Below, piece after piece: positions 35,845 through 44,502 of a stretch of DNA of 64,000 nt. The stretch comes from Bacillota bacterium (GTDB taxonomy: Bacteria > Bacillota > Sulfobacillia > Sulfobacillales > Sulfobacillaceae), in NCBI GenBank assembly GCA_026627065.1, contig JAPNUO010000002.1, positions 372,001 through 436,000 of the forward strand, in the 5' to 3' direction. Position 1 is the stretch's first letter. Every line of letters begins with the position of its first letter. A program made the translations under genes and the position numbers. The notes below the pieces were generated by a model. The model searched no databases and was not told where the DNA came from. It saw nothing but the letters and a program-made list of their open reading frames with translations.

Positions 35845-36402
35845 TCACCCACCCGATGGCTTGGCTTTGGGCGTCGGCGGGGCCACGGGGGCCATGCCTG
35901 GGGCGTGAGGCCGGTGAAATTTTGCCAAGGGATTGGTGGCGGTCGCGGCCTGGGAGGCAGCGCCGGTTGAGACGGTGGGGGCCGGGGTAGCGCTCCGGGG
36001 CGTCAATGTGGCGCCAGCGTACAGGGGCATAAACGTCTCATGATCAATGTGGTTGGAGGCTGCCCAAAGAAACAAGACCCAAGCAATTTGCCCGAGGAGA
36101 GTGGACGATGGGACAAATCCCCGGCTAAACCTGAGTTCGATCATGCCTGGATCGCTGCTGATCCAGCTCCGGTGCGCGGGCAAGTCGGTGACGTGCGCCA
36201 AGTTTGCCACCAGCGGCTTGAGCTCGGCGCTGCCGTAGGTTATGCCGGGGGGGCCTAGGCTTAAGCGCACCGTCAGCTGGCATGTGGTTTGGCTGGTCGC
36301 GAGCTGCCACGCGTGAAGCCGGGACACAAGCATATGGACGGCATCAGCCAGAGTCGCGTCCTCTGTTTCCACGCAGATTCCTAATGTGTCCATTGTCATC
36401 AC
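35845..36402 (-). CDS. Protein of unknown function with Pro/Ala-rich tail
   Basis: This 185-residue protein has a folded N-terminal part (about residues 1-125; VHMLVSRLHAWQLA, CQLTVRLSLGPPGITYG, a hydrophobic LLGQIAWVLFLWAA helix) and a Pro/Ala/Thr-rich disordered tail. The start is uncertain (GTG 36402, ATG 36399 or 36393) with only AGGTGA as ribosome site. I recognise no family. It precedes the CAP-domain gene on the other side of 34 bp in the same direction, so they may share a transcript. Confidence 0.5.
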   Translation of the reverse strand: MMTMDTLGICVETEDATLADAVHMLVSRLHAWQLATSQTTCQLTVRLSLGPPGITYGSAELKPLVANLAHVTDLPAHRSWISSDPGMIELRFSRGFVPSSTLLGQIAWVLFLWAASNHIDHETFMPLYAGATLTPRSATPAPTVSTGAASQAATATNPLAKFHRPHAPGMAPVAPPTPKAKPSGG

Positions 36403-36435
36403 CTGACATCAGCATATGCCAGATAATGGAATCCG

Positions 36436-37101
36436 TTACAGGTTGGGACCGATAAAGAGTTCAGAAATGGCGACACCCGTGCCCCAGGGGGCGACCCCTA
36501 CCCCGATTTGAGTCTCGTAGGGATTAAGGATGTTGGCGCGATGGGTGGGATCAGCCATCAGCAGCTGAAAGGCTTGTTGAACGGACTCGGCTTCGGCAAT
36601 GTTTTCCGCTCCCATGCCTTCCGCGTTGATCCCGGCTGCGAGCTCCATTTGAATTGGCCATCCGTACTGGGGCAAGTCGCTGGTAAAGGGACCGTTGGCC
36701 AGCGCCTGGGCGCGCTCCTGGGCCAGGGTCATGAGGGTGTTATTGACCGCGTAAGGGGCGAGGCCATTTTGAATCCGGGCCGTGTTGATCAACTGAATCA
36801 TTTCCTCGGCGAGTTGCGCCATGGTTTGCCCATCGCTCCCGGCGGGCATGACCGCCGAAGACGCGGCTGAGCTCGTGGGTGAGGCCGCGGTGGCGGTATT
36901 CGGCGAGTTGGCTGGGGTCGCCGTCGCGGCGCCCAAGGACTGGGCTAACATGGTAGCGTAGGCGTCCTCGACCGAAGCGACCGGCAACGTGGTGACGGCG
37001 ACGGCCTGCGTCGTGGCGGTTGCCGGCGTCGGCACCGAGGCTGCCGGAACGGCGGTCACGGGCAAGCCAGCGGCGAGAAGTAAGGCAGTGAAGTAATTCA
37101 T
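36436..37101 (-). CDS. Secreted CAP/SCP-domain protein (YkwD-like)
   Basis: From ATG 37101 the protein (221 residues) has a signal peptide (MNYFTALLLAAGLPVTAVPA), an Ala/Thr/Pro-rich linker, and a C-terminal CAP domain: INTARIQNGLAPYAVNNTLMTLAQERA, GENIAEAESVQQAFQLLMADPTHRANILNP and QIGVGVAP. CAP proteins of this kind are secreted by spore formers and are found in coats or culture fluid. The reading from 37194 would put the signal sequence in the middle. Confidence 0.8.
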   Translation of the reverse strand: MNYFTALLLAAGLPVTAVPAASVPTPATATTQAVAVTTLPVASVEDAYATMLAQSLGAATATPANSPNTATAASPTSSAASSAVMPAGSDGQTMAQLAEEMIQLINTARIQNGLAPYAVNNTLMTLAQERAQALANGPFTSDLPQYGWPIQMELAAGINAEGMGAENIAEAESVQQAFQLLMADPTHRANILNPYETQIGVGVAPWGTGVAISELFIGPNL

Positions 37102-37307
37102 GCGGATTTCACGTCCTTCGTCAATGTCAATGGGTGTCATCCGTCTTCTTTGGAGATTATCGTCAATTCTAGGAAACACTGGGTGCCCCGGCAATGGTCA
37201 AAGTCGCGCGCTGTTGTCCGCTGAACGTTGATAGCCGAGGGGGACAAGGCCGTGGCCGGTGTGAGACAAAATTGTGTTGGGATTCCACATTATGGATAAG
37301 GGTGAGA

Positions 37308-37334
37308 GGGGTTCCCGAAGCATTCGGGAACCCC
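37308..37334. terminator. Strong perfect stem-loop
   Basis: A perfect 12-bp inverted repeat GGGGTTCCCGAA/TTCGGGAACCCC with a 3-base loop lies 7 bp after the stop of the Cys-rich protein gene (read on - strand). No T run follows, but the stem alone is stable enough to stop transcription or protect the mRNA end. Confidence 0.65.
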
Positions 37335-37340
37335 TGCTCG

Positions 37341-37907
37341 CTATTGGCCTGCTTGCGGTGGAAACAGCGGGCTTGGCGGACACGGCAGCACCGGTCCCAC
37401 TTGGGGACAGGTGGGCGGGATGCAAAATCCGTAGGTGGGCACCAAGAGCTGGACCGTGGCCGTCGACTGAAACAGCATGCAAAGCGTGATGGTGCAGCTG
37501 ATGTCGCCGTTGGGCAAGTTCACGCAGGTGCAGGTGCCCGAAAGAATGGTGCACGACGGTACGGTGCCCTGCGGATTGTACAGCGTCACAGTCTGCGTGG
37601 TAATCACCGTTTGGGGCAGCACGAGCCCGGAAGAACAGGTGACGGAGTAGTTGGCAGAGATCACGAAGGTAATGTTATTGTAATCGGTGGTGCTGGTCGG
37701 CGTGACGGCGCCGACTGTGCACGTGGAGCTCGAGAGATCGATGGCGCACGAAGAGACCGTACAGCCAACCGACGGCGCGAGAAATGTTTGCGTGGTGGTG
37801 ACTGTCTGCGAACAAGAATCGTAGACTTTGTCCACCACAATGCAATCAATCTCGGTCGGCGGCGGGCATCCGGTATCCGGACAGGGGCCGGGAGTGACGT
37901 TCGCCAA
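37341..37907 (-). CDS. Cys-rich protein with a CIVVDKVYDSC motif, possibly a spore-surface protein
   Basis: A 188-residue protein with about 14 Cys residues, very rich in Thr, Val and Ser. It starts GPCPDTGCPPPTEIDCIVVDKVYDSCSQ and continues as a beta-sandwich-like series with repeated TTTQT/TVT strands. The TTG start at 37907 follows AAAGGATG; no ATG fits. There is no signal peptide. A C-I-x-V-x-K-V-Y-D-x-C segment is met in uncharacterised proteins of spore-forming Firmicutes, and cystine-linked coat or appendage proteins have similar make-up, so a spore-surface role is my inference. The + strand frame across it is an antisense shadow. Confidence 0.65.
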   Translation of the reverse strand: MANVTPGPCPDTGCPPPTEIDCIVVDKVYDSCSQTVTTTQTFLAPSVGCTVSSCAIDLSSSTCTVGAVTPTSTTDYNNITFVISANYSVTCSSGLVLPQTVITTQTVTLYNPQGTVPSCTILSGTCTCVNLPNGDISCTITLCMLFQSTATVQLLVPTYGFCIPPTCPQVGPVLPCPPSPLFPPQAGQ

Positions 37908-38309
37908 TTTTCATCATCCTTTCCGAATCGTGGCAGGCGCAACTGCCTAGTGGTAATATATGGGAGATAACGCGAGGTGTGATTTTCTCCGGCAAAATTC
38001 GTGCCTGTCCAAACCGGGAGGAAGATGCCCGAGACCGTGGAGCCGTATTGAGGCGTAAAGACCGCTTTGACTGAACCTGCCGCGGGGTCGCGAGACCACT
38101 AAAAATATGAAGTGCGTTTCAGGAAACGTCATGCTCCAGTTATTGACTTTCCATGCATCTGGTGAGGCCCTTGTCGAGCAAGGGGTTGCGATGGCCCGCT
38201 GAGGACTCGCGGTGATTCCTTGTTGCTCCCTATTTGTTGTCGAACAGGCGCCGGTCGTCTACAATGCGTGGCGAGACAATGGATCGGACCGGAGGTGGCG
38301 TAAAGGGCC
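37908..38309. other. Intergenic region, 402 bp, divergent promoters expected
   Basis: This separates two divergent genes and must hold their promoters. An AT-rich patch at 37952-37966 is the only clear candidate. A hairpin-like GCCCTTGTCGAGCAAGGGG at about 38166-38184 is present. I see no riboswitch pattern that I can name. Confidence 0.4.
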
Positions 38310-40379
38310 ATGATCGTCACAGGGCTCCAGCAGGTCATGCGGGGGATGCTGGTGGGCGGCGAATGGGTGGCTTACTGGGAGTTGGTCAACTTGATCATCC
38401 GTCCGCTGAACCGCGGCGTCTGGGTCGGATGGCTTGTGGATGTCGGCGGGCCCCTCGTCCTGGTGGCGGGCGATTGGATTGTCTTCCGGTCGGCCATTAC
38501 CCCTGCCGTGTGGGTCATGGCCTGGATGGTAGGTTATGCGCTGGTGGCTGACCCCTGGCCGCGCCGCTTGATGACCGGAGCCATTTTGGGATTTTGGCTT
38601 CTCACTCATCAAACACTGCCGCGCGGCGACCTGCTGGCGGAATTGGGGGTGGGTTTAGCCACCGCAGGATTGCTCTGGGCCATTGAATTTTTGCCTCGCT
38701 CGCTGCCGGTGCGGGCAGGTTTCGCGACATTAGCGCTGTTGGCCATGATGGCCGTGCTCATCGAAAGTGCCCTTGTGCCATGGGAAAATGTGTCGTTTGT
38801 CGTTGCCATTGGGGCTGTGCTCGGCCCCTACCTTTATTTTGAGCGACGCCGCGCCTCTCGCTGGGAAGAGCTCAAGCGCCAGGCGGACACGGACCACTTG
38901 ACGGGGGCCGGCACTCGCTACGCGTTCCGCCGCTTTTTGGATCAGCATGCGCTCGACCAAGGCGTGCTTCTCGTGGCCGACCTCGACAATTTTAAGGTGG
39001 TCAACGACGCCTGGGGTCACCACGTAGGCGATGCCGTGTTGCAGGAAGTGGCGTACCGACTGAAGGCCTTTTTGCGCGCTAGCGATTGTCTCGTGCGCTG
39101 GGGGGGAGACGAGTTTGTCGTCGTGATGCCCTTGATGCCTGAGTCTCAAGCGCACGGCGTGGTTCAGCGGCTGCACGCTGCGGTGACCGCGACGCCGGTC
39201 TTGCACGCGGCCCTGACTCTTCCCGTGGAGTTGTCCATGGGATGGGCGTGGGGGCGGCTTGGGGACGCGACCCTCTTAAGCCGCGCTGATCAGCGGTTGT
39301 TGCAGGCCAAGCGTCTTGGCAAAAATCGGGTGGTTGGAGAGGACATGGTAGAAGAGCATTGGGAGATTTCCGCTGCCCACCGCCTGCGTTTGGATCCTTT
39401 TGTTTCCCTGCTTGATGCCTCCTACGCGCTTTGGGCCGTCGCCGATGCCCGGGGCACCATTGTGGCCGCCAATGCGGGCTTTCGTGCCCGCTACCCCGAC
39501 CTTCACGACACGATCTGGAACGCGGCGCGGGACGGTTGGCAGCCGTGGAAGGATCCCCAGGGAGCCTGGCAATTTGTGCGGGTGTTGCCTTTGGGCGGGG
39601 ATTGGCGGGGGTATTTCTTGACAGTCATCGGGAGCGACAGGGGGCCGCGCGCTCCCTGGCACTGGCCCGGAACGATCGACTTAGTGTGGCAGCCGGTGGT
39701 CGCTCCCCAGACTCGGGCGCTTTTGGGGCATGAAGTCTTCGCCCGACCGCGGTTGGGAAATGAGGTGATATCGCCGGAGCGCTATTTTCGCTGGGCGGAG
39801 TGGGTGGGGGCGGAGGCCGCAGCGGACAGGCTGTGTCTAGAGCGCGTGGCGGAGGTTTTCGAAAAGGTGTCGGTACCCAAGCAGGCGCCCTACCTCTTTA
39901 TTAACGTGCATCCGGCGACTTTGCTGAAACCGCAGGGGTTAGCGGGTGTGGTGGAGCGGCTAAATGCGGCCGATCGCCGGTGGAGAGTGGTGGTCGAGGT
40001 GACCGAACACGGCACCCAGGCGCTTACCCCGGATCACTGGGACAGGCTTGACGAATTGGTGCCAGGCGTGGAATGGGCCCAAGACGACTTTGGCGTCGGG
40101 GAGCAAGACTTGTGGCGTCTGTTGCGGTGGCGGCCCAAGTGGGTCAAGCTCGACCGCGCCCTGGTGGAAGCGGCTAGCCGGCATGATAGGGCGCATCTGG
40201 GCCGGTGGTTCATTCCCTGGGCTCATAGCATGGGACTTCGAGTGATTGCCGAAGGGGTCGAAAATGCTCAGGAAGCCCAGTGGTGTGCGGACGCTGGTTG
40301 CGACGGCGTGCAGGGATGGTTTGTCGGGAAACCCGAACCTGTGACAGACGAGGCCATGTCGACCTCTGTGTTGTGGTAA
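38310..40379 (+). CDS. Membrane GGDEF-EAL cyclic-di-GMP protein
   Basis: A 689-residue protein. About five or six membrane helices occupy residues 30-180. The GGDEF domain (about 190-350) has an intact GGDEF motif at 265-269 and an inhibitory I-site RASD five residues before it. A PAS-like segment follows (about 360-450). The EAL domain (460-689) has Glu in HEVFAR (E475), INVHPATL, EVTEHG, DDFGVG, KLDR, EGVE and QGWFVGKP, so the metal ligands and base are kept even though EAL reads EVF. It may make, break or both make and break c-di-GMP, likely influencing motility. GGAGG precedes the ATG. Confidence 0.9.
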   Translation: MIVTGLQQVMRGMLVGGEWVAYWELVNLIIRPLNRGVWVGWLVDVGGPLVLVAGDWIVFRSAITPAVWVMAWMVGYALVADPWPRRLMTGAILGFWLLTHQTLPRGDLLAELGVGLATAGLLWAIEFLPRSLPVRAGFATLALLAMMAVLIESALVPWENVSFVVAIGAVLGPYLYFERRRASRWEELKRQADTDHLTGAGTRYAFRRFLDQHALDQGVLLVADLDNFKVVNDAWGHHVGDAVLQEVAYRLKAFLRASDCLVRWGGDEFVVVMPLMPESQAHGVVQRLHAAVTATPVLHAALTLPVELSMGWAWGRLGDATLLSRADQRLLQAKRLGKNRVVGEDMVEEHWEISAAHRLRLDPFVSLLDASYALWAVADARGTIVAANAGFRARYPDLHDTIWNAARDGWQPWKDPQGAWQFVRVLPLGGDWRGYFLTVIGSDRGPRAPWHWPGTIDLVWQPVVAPQTRALLGHEVFARPRLGNEVISPERYFRWAEWVGAEAAADRLCLERVAEVFEKVSVPKQAPYLFINVHPATLLKPQGLAGVVERLNAADRRWRVVVEVTEHGTQALTPDHWDRLDELVPGVEWAQDDFGVGEQDLWRLLRWRPKWVKLDRALVEAASRHDRAHLGRWFIPWAHSMGLRVIAEGVENAQEAQWCADAGCDGVQGWFVGKPEPVTDEAMSTSVLW

Positions 40380-40495
40380 GCATCTAGAGACGATTACGGC
40401 ACGAGGACGTAAGCGGGACGAGGTCTTACTTCTGACTTCCTTCTTCGGCTTCGATGTTCATCGGATGTGCCCGACGTAGACCGCGTTACCCGGAT

Positions 40496-40900
40496 TCATT
40501 CGATTAGCTTCTGGCACTCCGCCATGATGACTTGGGCATACCTAATGGCTTCTTGGGCCTCGTGTTTCTCTACGTGATCACGAAAGCTACGTCTATAGCG
40601 CGTGTCAATACTGTATTGATTTAAGACAGCAGCTTCTATGCCAAAGGGCGGAAAATCAGAATGCGTGATCCGAATTTGATCGATCAAATACTCAATGTCA
40701 TGCACCTTGCGAAAATGTACACCCTCTGCTAGCAAAACCGCCTTAAGTGCTTTTTCAGCGGCCGCTTGGGCATGAAAGCATGCATTGTGATACTGATTCG
40801 GTATGTTGCCCAAGATGATCGCAGCATTAAGATCGTCTTGAGCCAAGATCAGATAATCCCGCCCGTCTTGGATCCCCATAAACCCATCGACCTTCTTCAA
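40496..40900 (-). CDS. HEPN domain protein, toxin-like partner of MNT
   Basis: A 134-residue, all-helical HEPN protein: YLILAQDDLNAAIIL, YHNACFHAQAAAEKALKAVLL, KVHDIEYLIDQI and a C-terminal RSFRDHVEKHEAQEAIRYAQVI. The Rx4H-type pair (R-S-F-R-D-H) is present, but the Tyr that follows in HepT (RX4HXY, the adenylylated residue) is absent. It overlaps the MNT gene by 74 bp. In known HEPN-MNT pairs, the HEPN protein is an RNase toxin silenced by MNT-mediated adenylylation. The composition is more AT-rich than its neighbours, suggesting transfer. Confidence 0.8.
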   Translation of the reverse strand: MKKVDGFMGIQDGRDYLILAQDDLNAAIILGNIPNQYHNACFHAQAAAEKALKAVLLAEGVHFRKVHDIEYLIDQIRITHSDFPPFGIEAAVLNQYSIDTRYRRSFRDHVEKHEAQEAIRYAQVIMAECQKLIE

Positions 40901-41189
40901 GCAAATCTCTTAGGAAAGGAATTCTTCGCGCGTATCCGTCGCGAATTTCTGCGGGCGTCAAGACAAGCAAATCGAGCGGCATCGTCCGAGGACGCAATGC
41001 TTGTCGATACATTAACGCCCGATGATGATTGACGTCTGGCGTCTCCTCGATCACCAACAAGTCGACGTCACTGTTTTCATTTGCGCTATCGCGCGCATAC
41101 GACCCAAACAGAATGATGCCCAACGGATGTCCCTGCTGAACAATGCGTTGCACATAGGTTTCAATAATCGACTCTGTGAGATTTTCCAC
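40827..41189 (-). CDS. MNT-type nucleotidyltransferase, antitoxin-like
   Basis: The 120-residue protein has a minimal nucleotidyltransferase core: LFGSYARDSANENSDVDLLV with GS at residues 29-30 and the two Asp (D41, D43), then a third acidic strand in MPLDLLVLTP. This is the MntA/KNTase pattern. Paired with the overlapping HEPN gene it forms a toxin-antitoxin or phage-defence module. Its TTAACGCCC region precedes the HEPN start inside the gene, so the two are translated together. Confidence 0.82.
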   Translation of the reverse strand: MENLTESIIETYVQRIVQQGHPLGIILFGSYARDSANENSDVDLLVIEETPDVNHHRALMYRQALRPRTMPLDLLVLTPAEIRDGYARRIPFLRDLLEEGRWVYGDPRRAGLSDLGSRRS

Positions 41190-41385
41190 CGACGCTGCCC
41201 CCTTTCGCTCGTTCGTTTTGCTATCAGTATAACCGATTGCGGTGATCCCGCAGTCGTCGAGTCCGGTTGCGTAGTCGTCAGTACCCGCGGCGGCACCTCC
41301 GACGACCGTTGGCTAAATTCAATAGTGTATCCCGGGAGTTCTTCTTGTAGATAAAGTTTTGATCGTTAGTAGGAGCGATTAACGA

Positions 41386-41444
41386 CCTCGCCGGACAATG
41401 ATCCGGATGAGCATATCATTTTTCACCTTTGTGTCAAACTCAAG
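41386..41444 (-). mobile_element. Remnant end of an IS1634-like element
   Basis: Read on the - strand from 41444, the sequence begins CTTGAGTTTGACA, the terminal repeat of the element at 453-2286. By hand alignment it matches that element over 59 positions with about 50 identities and one 2-base gap. It adjoins the broken PhyH gene; the rest of the element is missing. Confidence 0.75.
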
Positions 41445-41760
41445 CGAGGGAGTGCGTCGGCCGATGTAGGGCTCCATGGCGATAAAGTGACTGGACCAAA
41501 GCGCGATGTCAGGGCCGATTAACCGCTCGACGAGGTTCAGCACTCGTTCGCTCAAGAGAAACTTCAGCAAACGTTCATCCGAAAAATGGGGCGTGTCCAG
41601 TTCATCGGTTCGCTTCCCGCGCCGGAGCGCCTAGGCGCGATGCTCCTCAAAAAGTGGCGCGCAGTTCCGCGAGTTCGTGGGGCGAGAAGAGCGGGGCACG
41701 GTAAATGAGATACCCTTGCTCGCGGTATTGGCGGAGATCTTCGGCTGTCCAGGGGGACAT
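41445..41760 (-). pseudogene. Phytanoyl-CoA dioxygenase (PhyH)-like protein, ruined
   Basis: Read from ATG 41760 the N-terminus is MSPWTAEDLRQYREQGYLIY with LFSPHELAELRATF, the usual opening of PhyH-family Fe(II)/2-oxoglutarate dioxygenases. A frameshift in a run of T at about 41648 gives a stop; in the next frame a TAG follows, then DTPHFSDERLLKFLLSE and LIGPDIALWSSHFIAMEP, the normal continuation. The gene is cut at 41444 by an IS1634-like end, before the His-x-Asp iron ligands. It is the last gene of the glycosidase operon and 14 bp after the GH38 gene, so the operon once carried a dioxygenase. Confidence 0.8.
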
Positions 41761-41774
41761 CGGATCACCTGCTT

Positions 41775-44474
41775 TCATGAGGGTTGGGACGAGGCATTCG
41801 GCTGGCTTGGCCCCAACGGAGGGGCCACGCGAGAAACCTCGCATTCGAGGATGCTGAGGCTTCCCGCCGTGGTGGTCAGGGTGAGGCCATTTGCGTGCGG
41901 GGCAAGCACCTCCCGCCGTTGCCCCTGCCGATCGACGAGGGCCGCCTGCCGAAGTTGCCACCCACCGCCAAATTGCAGGTGGGCCGCCGGCACCGCGGTT
42001 TCGCTCCACAGGACGAGGCGGAGTCGACGATACGGCGGAGCGTCGTCGAGAACCTCGCACTGCAAGAGGCGAAGGCCTGGGGCGTCGCACGCCAGATAGG
42101 ACGCGGCGTCGGGGGCTTCGAGCGGTCGGCTTGTTTCAAGGTGTCCCGCCGCCCCGCGCAGAAGAGGGTAGGCGAGGAGGGGCAGGGCAAACGCGCGCGC
42201 ATGGGCGAGGGCGACGTCCGCGCGAAAGGGGCCGGATTGCAGGAGGAGTCGGTATTGAAAGGTCACCGGGCCCGATTGATCGGCTTTGAAATTGGTGTGC
42301 CAATAATTGTTCATGATCCAGCTAATGAGCCATGGCTGAGCCGCCGCGTGACGGGACTGATAGGCGCCGACGGTGAACCCGCCCCAGAGGACCAGCGGCG
42401 CATCCGGCGTGAGGAGAAGCGCGTGCCGATCCGGGGTCGCGAGGGCCGCGAAATCTTCCACCGCATAGTAGTCGCGGCAGCTGTTGGGCAGCTGCTCCTC
42501 GTCCCCCTGAATGATCGCACCCCCCTGCCGGTAGTGGAAGGTGACTGGATCCGCGAAACGGAAGGGGAACGCGAAATAGAGGGAGGAGAGCGCCCGGGAG
42601 TCATCGCGATCGACGGTCACCGTCAGATCGATCCACGGTTCGTCGTCGTAAAGGGTATAGCTTACTTCGAGGCTCCGCAGCGGGGGAGCCTCCAACCGCA
42701 GTTTGAGTGTTCCCAACCGCGGTCCGGGAATGGCTTGGTAGTCGATCACCCGTTGGACGCGCGCTTCCCGAATGTCGAGGTCGGGCCGAATATCGTGAGC
42801 CGGTGTGCCGGGCTGGAGATAGGCGCGGCCTTGGGGCTGAACCAGCTCATGGGCCAGGTATTCGCCCAGGCCCAATGGGCTTTCGGAATCGCACCATTGG
42901 TAGCCGTCGGATCGCGACCGTAACTCGACGATGGCGCCCCTTTGGGGGTGAATCCGGAGATCCCACCAGGCGTTTTGCATGGTCCAGCGATCGAGGCGCA
43001 CCCTGGATTGGCGCGGCGGCGGTTCGAGGGCGAGGGTGCGATAGCCGCCGGCCGGGATCTCAACGAGGCCGTAATCGACCGGCGAGCCGGCCACGTAGAG
43101 GGGACTGACCGGATTGGCCATTTCCAGATCGCGAGCCAATTCGTGAAGCGGCCAAGCGCCGCCAAAATCGTCGGGCCCTCGCAGTTTCGGCAGAAGGACG
43201 CGCGTTTTGACAGGGTGGGGAAGAGGATTGGCCAGCAAGAGACCGACGTCGGGGCCGACTGCAGTTTGGGCGAGAGTGCGCACAGCCAACTGCCAAAGCC
43301 GCTGGGCCTGGGCCGCCGCCTCATACGCGTAATGCGCTTTGGCATGCCATTGCCCAAGGCTGTGCACGGCGTCCGGGGCGGAGATGCTTTCGGCGCTGCC
43401 CCATGTGTGCTCATCATACAACAAGAGCTGCCGGATCACGTGCGGCTCCAGGGCAGAGAATTCTTGGGCATCTTCCGGGGTGAGTCGGGGCACCAGCGCG
43501 CGTAGCAGCGTGGCCGCCTCCCACACGCGTTCCGCCCATTGCTTGAGGGCCGTTTCCCGGGCCGTCGAGGCGATGCCGTGCGACCACCAGTCCGTCCAGT
43601 CTCCACGCAAAACAGGGAGTTCGGGGCGTTGGGATTGGAAATAATCGGCAATGTCGCGGAGCGTGACGATCCGCAGGCGAGGCTGCAGCCCCTCAGCATT
43701 CCAAGCGCGCACGAAGTGCACCAACTCCTCGTTAGGGCCATCATTGTCCCAAGTCACCGTGTTGGTGACGGACAGGACCAAGACAGCGTGCGGATAGCCT
43801 TCGCGCTCCAGTTTGGCGACGTACTCGCTGAGGAGCCGGTGCGAGTCCCGGAGGTTGCGGGTGGACGCGCGCCATGCCACGGGTCGAGGGATGCCGACAT
43901 ATTGGGCAAATCCATAATGCTCCCCGTTGTAAGTGGTCACCTGGGCGCCCCCATACCCTTCCCAGAGAAAGGCGCGGGGGCGAGGCAGCGGAGGACGGGC
44001 GGAGTCCGCGTTGATGCCCATCAGGAAGAAGGAAATGCCGTGGGCCGCTAACAGATCCGGCAGCATCCACGGTACCCCATTGACATCATGGTTGATGGCG
44101 GTGGTAATGGGGAGCCCGTACTGCGCCCGCAGTCGCTCCATCGTGCGTAAACTGCGATAGAGTTCGGGCGGCGTAAAGAGCGGGGTCATATTGCAAAAGA
44201 GCGCGGTGGTTTCCACCAGGCCTTGCTGACTGAGACGAAGAAACCGGTCCACTTCGTCCTTCGACGCGGTGTCCAAAAACCGTTCGACCACGGCACTGCT
44301 TTCGGCGACCCACTTGAACCGTTCCCCCTCTGGGCCGTCTTGATACTTTTCGGCTAATGCCATAGCCTCCCGCAAATAGTCGGCTTGATGGGCCCAGACC
44401 AGGGACGGATGTTCGGTGTATCCCACGTCTAGGTGTGAATGATGGTAAATCCACACGGCCTCAATCTGACGCAT
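41775..44474 (-). CDS. Glycoside hydrolase family 38-like alpha-mannosidase (large, divergent)
   Basis: An 899-residue protein. The N-terminal catalytic barrel begins IYHHSHLDVGYTEHP (metal ligands His14 and Asp16), with the nucleophile-type Asp130 in TTAINHDVNGVPW and a third His region later. A helical bundle and long beta-sandwich domains (about 400-899) follow. This is the pattern of the GH38/DUF5054-like alpha-mannosidase relatives, more distant from classic enzymes than its neighbour. No signal peptide is present, so it acts in the cytoplasm. It is coupled to the upstream GH38 gene in the same operon (28 bp). Its substrate is probably an alpha-mannoside with a different linkage from that of the neighbour. 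Confidence 0.82.
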   Translation of the reverse strand: MRQIEAVWIYHHSHLDVGYTEHPSLVWAHQADYLREAMALAEKYQDGPEGERFKWVAESSAVVERFLDTASKDEVDRFLRLSQQGLVETTALFCNMTPLFTPPELYRSLRTMERLRAQYGLPITTAINHDVNGVPWMLPDLLAAHGISFFLMGINADSARPPLPRPRAFLWEGYGGAQVTTYNGEHYGFAQYVGIPRPVAWRASTRNLRDSHRLLSEYVAKLEREGYPHAVLVLSVTNTVTWDNDGPNEELVHFVRAWNAEGLQPRLRIVTLRDIADYFQSQRPELPVLRGDWTDWWSHGIASTARETALKQWAERVWEAATLLRALVPRLTPEDAQEFSALEPHVIRQLLLYDEHTWGSAESISAPDAVHSLGQWHAKAHYAYEAAAQAQRLWQLAVRTLAQTAVGPDVGLLLANPLPHPVKTRVLLPKLRGPDDFGGAWPLHELARDLEMANPVSPLYVAGSPVDYGLVEIPAGGYRTLALEPPPRQSRVRLDRWTMQNAWWDLRIHPQRGAIVELRSRSDGYQWCDSESPLGLGEYLAHELVQPQGRAYLQPGTPAHDIRPDLDIREARVQRVIDYQAIPGPRLGTLKLRLEAPPLRSLEVSYTLYDDEPWIDLTVTVDRDDSRALSSLYFAFPFRFADPVTFHYRQGGAIIQGDEEQLPNSCRDYYAVEDFAALATPDRHALLLTPDAPLVLWGGFTVGAYQSRHAAAQPWLISWIMNNYWHTNFKADQSGPVTFQYRLLLQSGPFRADVALAHARAFALPLLAYPLLRGAAGHLETSRPLEAPDAASYLACDAPGLRLLQCEVLDDAPPYRRLRLVLWSETAVPAAHLQFGGGWQLRQAALVDRQGQRREVLAPHANGLTLTTTAGSLSILECEVSRVAPPLGPSQPNASSQPS

Positions 44475-44502
44475 CTAAGACATCCTTTCTTGCGGGCTCG
44501 CG

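Noticed and set aside
37308..37334. The perfect inverted repeat as a mobile-element end or a regulator site
   Set aside because: Its place just after a stop codon and short loop fit a transcript-end hairpin better; no second copy is seen in the window.
37194..37970. Open frame of 258 codons on the + strand
   Set aside because: It is the antisense of the Cys-rich protein, which has a plausible start, composition and a terminator of its own; this frame is rich in Arg and Gly with no domain.
41022..41354. Whether the IS remnant at 41386-41444 continues upstream as a transposase gene
   Set aside because: The + strand frames at 41200-41380 do not match the C-terminus of the intact transposase, and the spacing to the end is wrong; only the last 59 or so bases look related.
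41784..42923. Open frame of 379 codons on the + strand
   Set aside because: It is the shadow of the GH38 gene on the - strand, whose catalytic motifs are plain.
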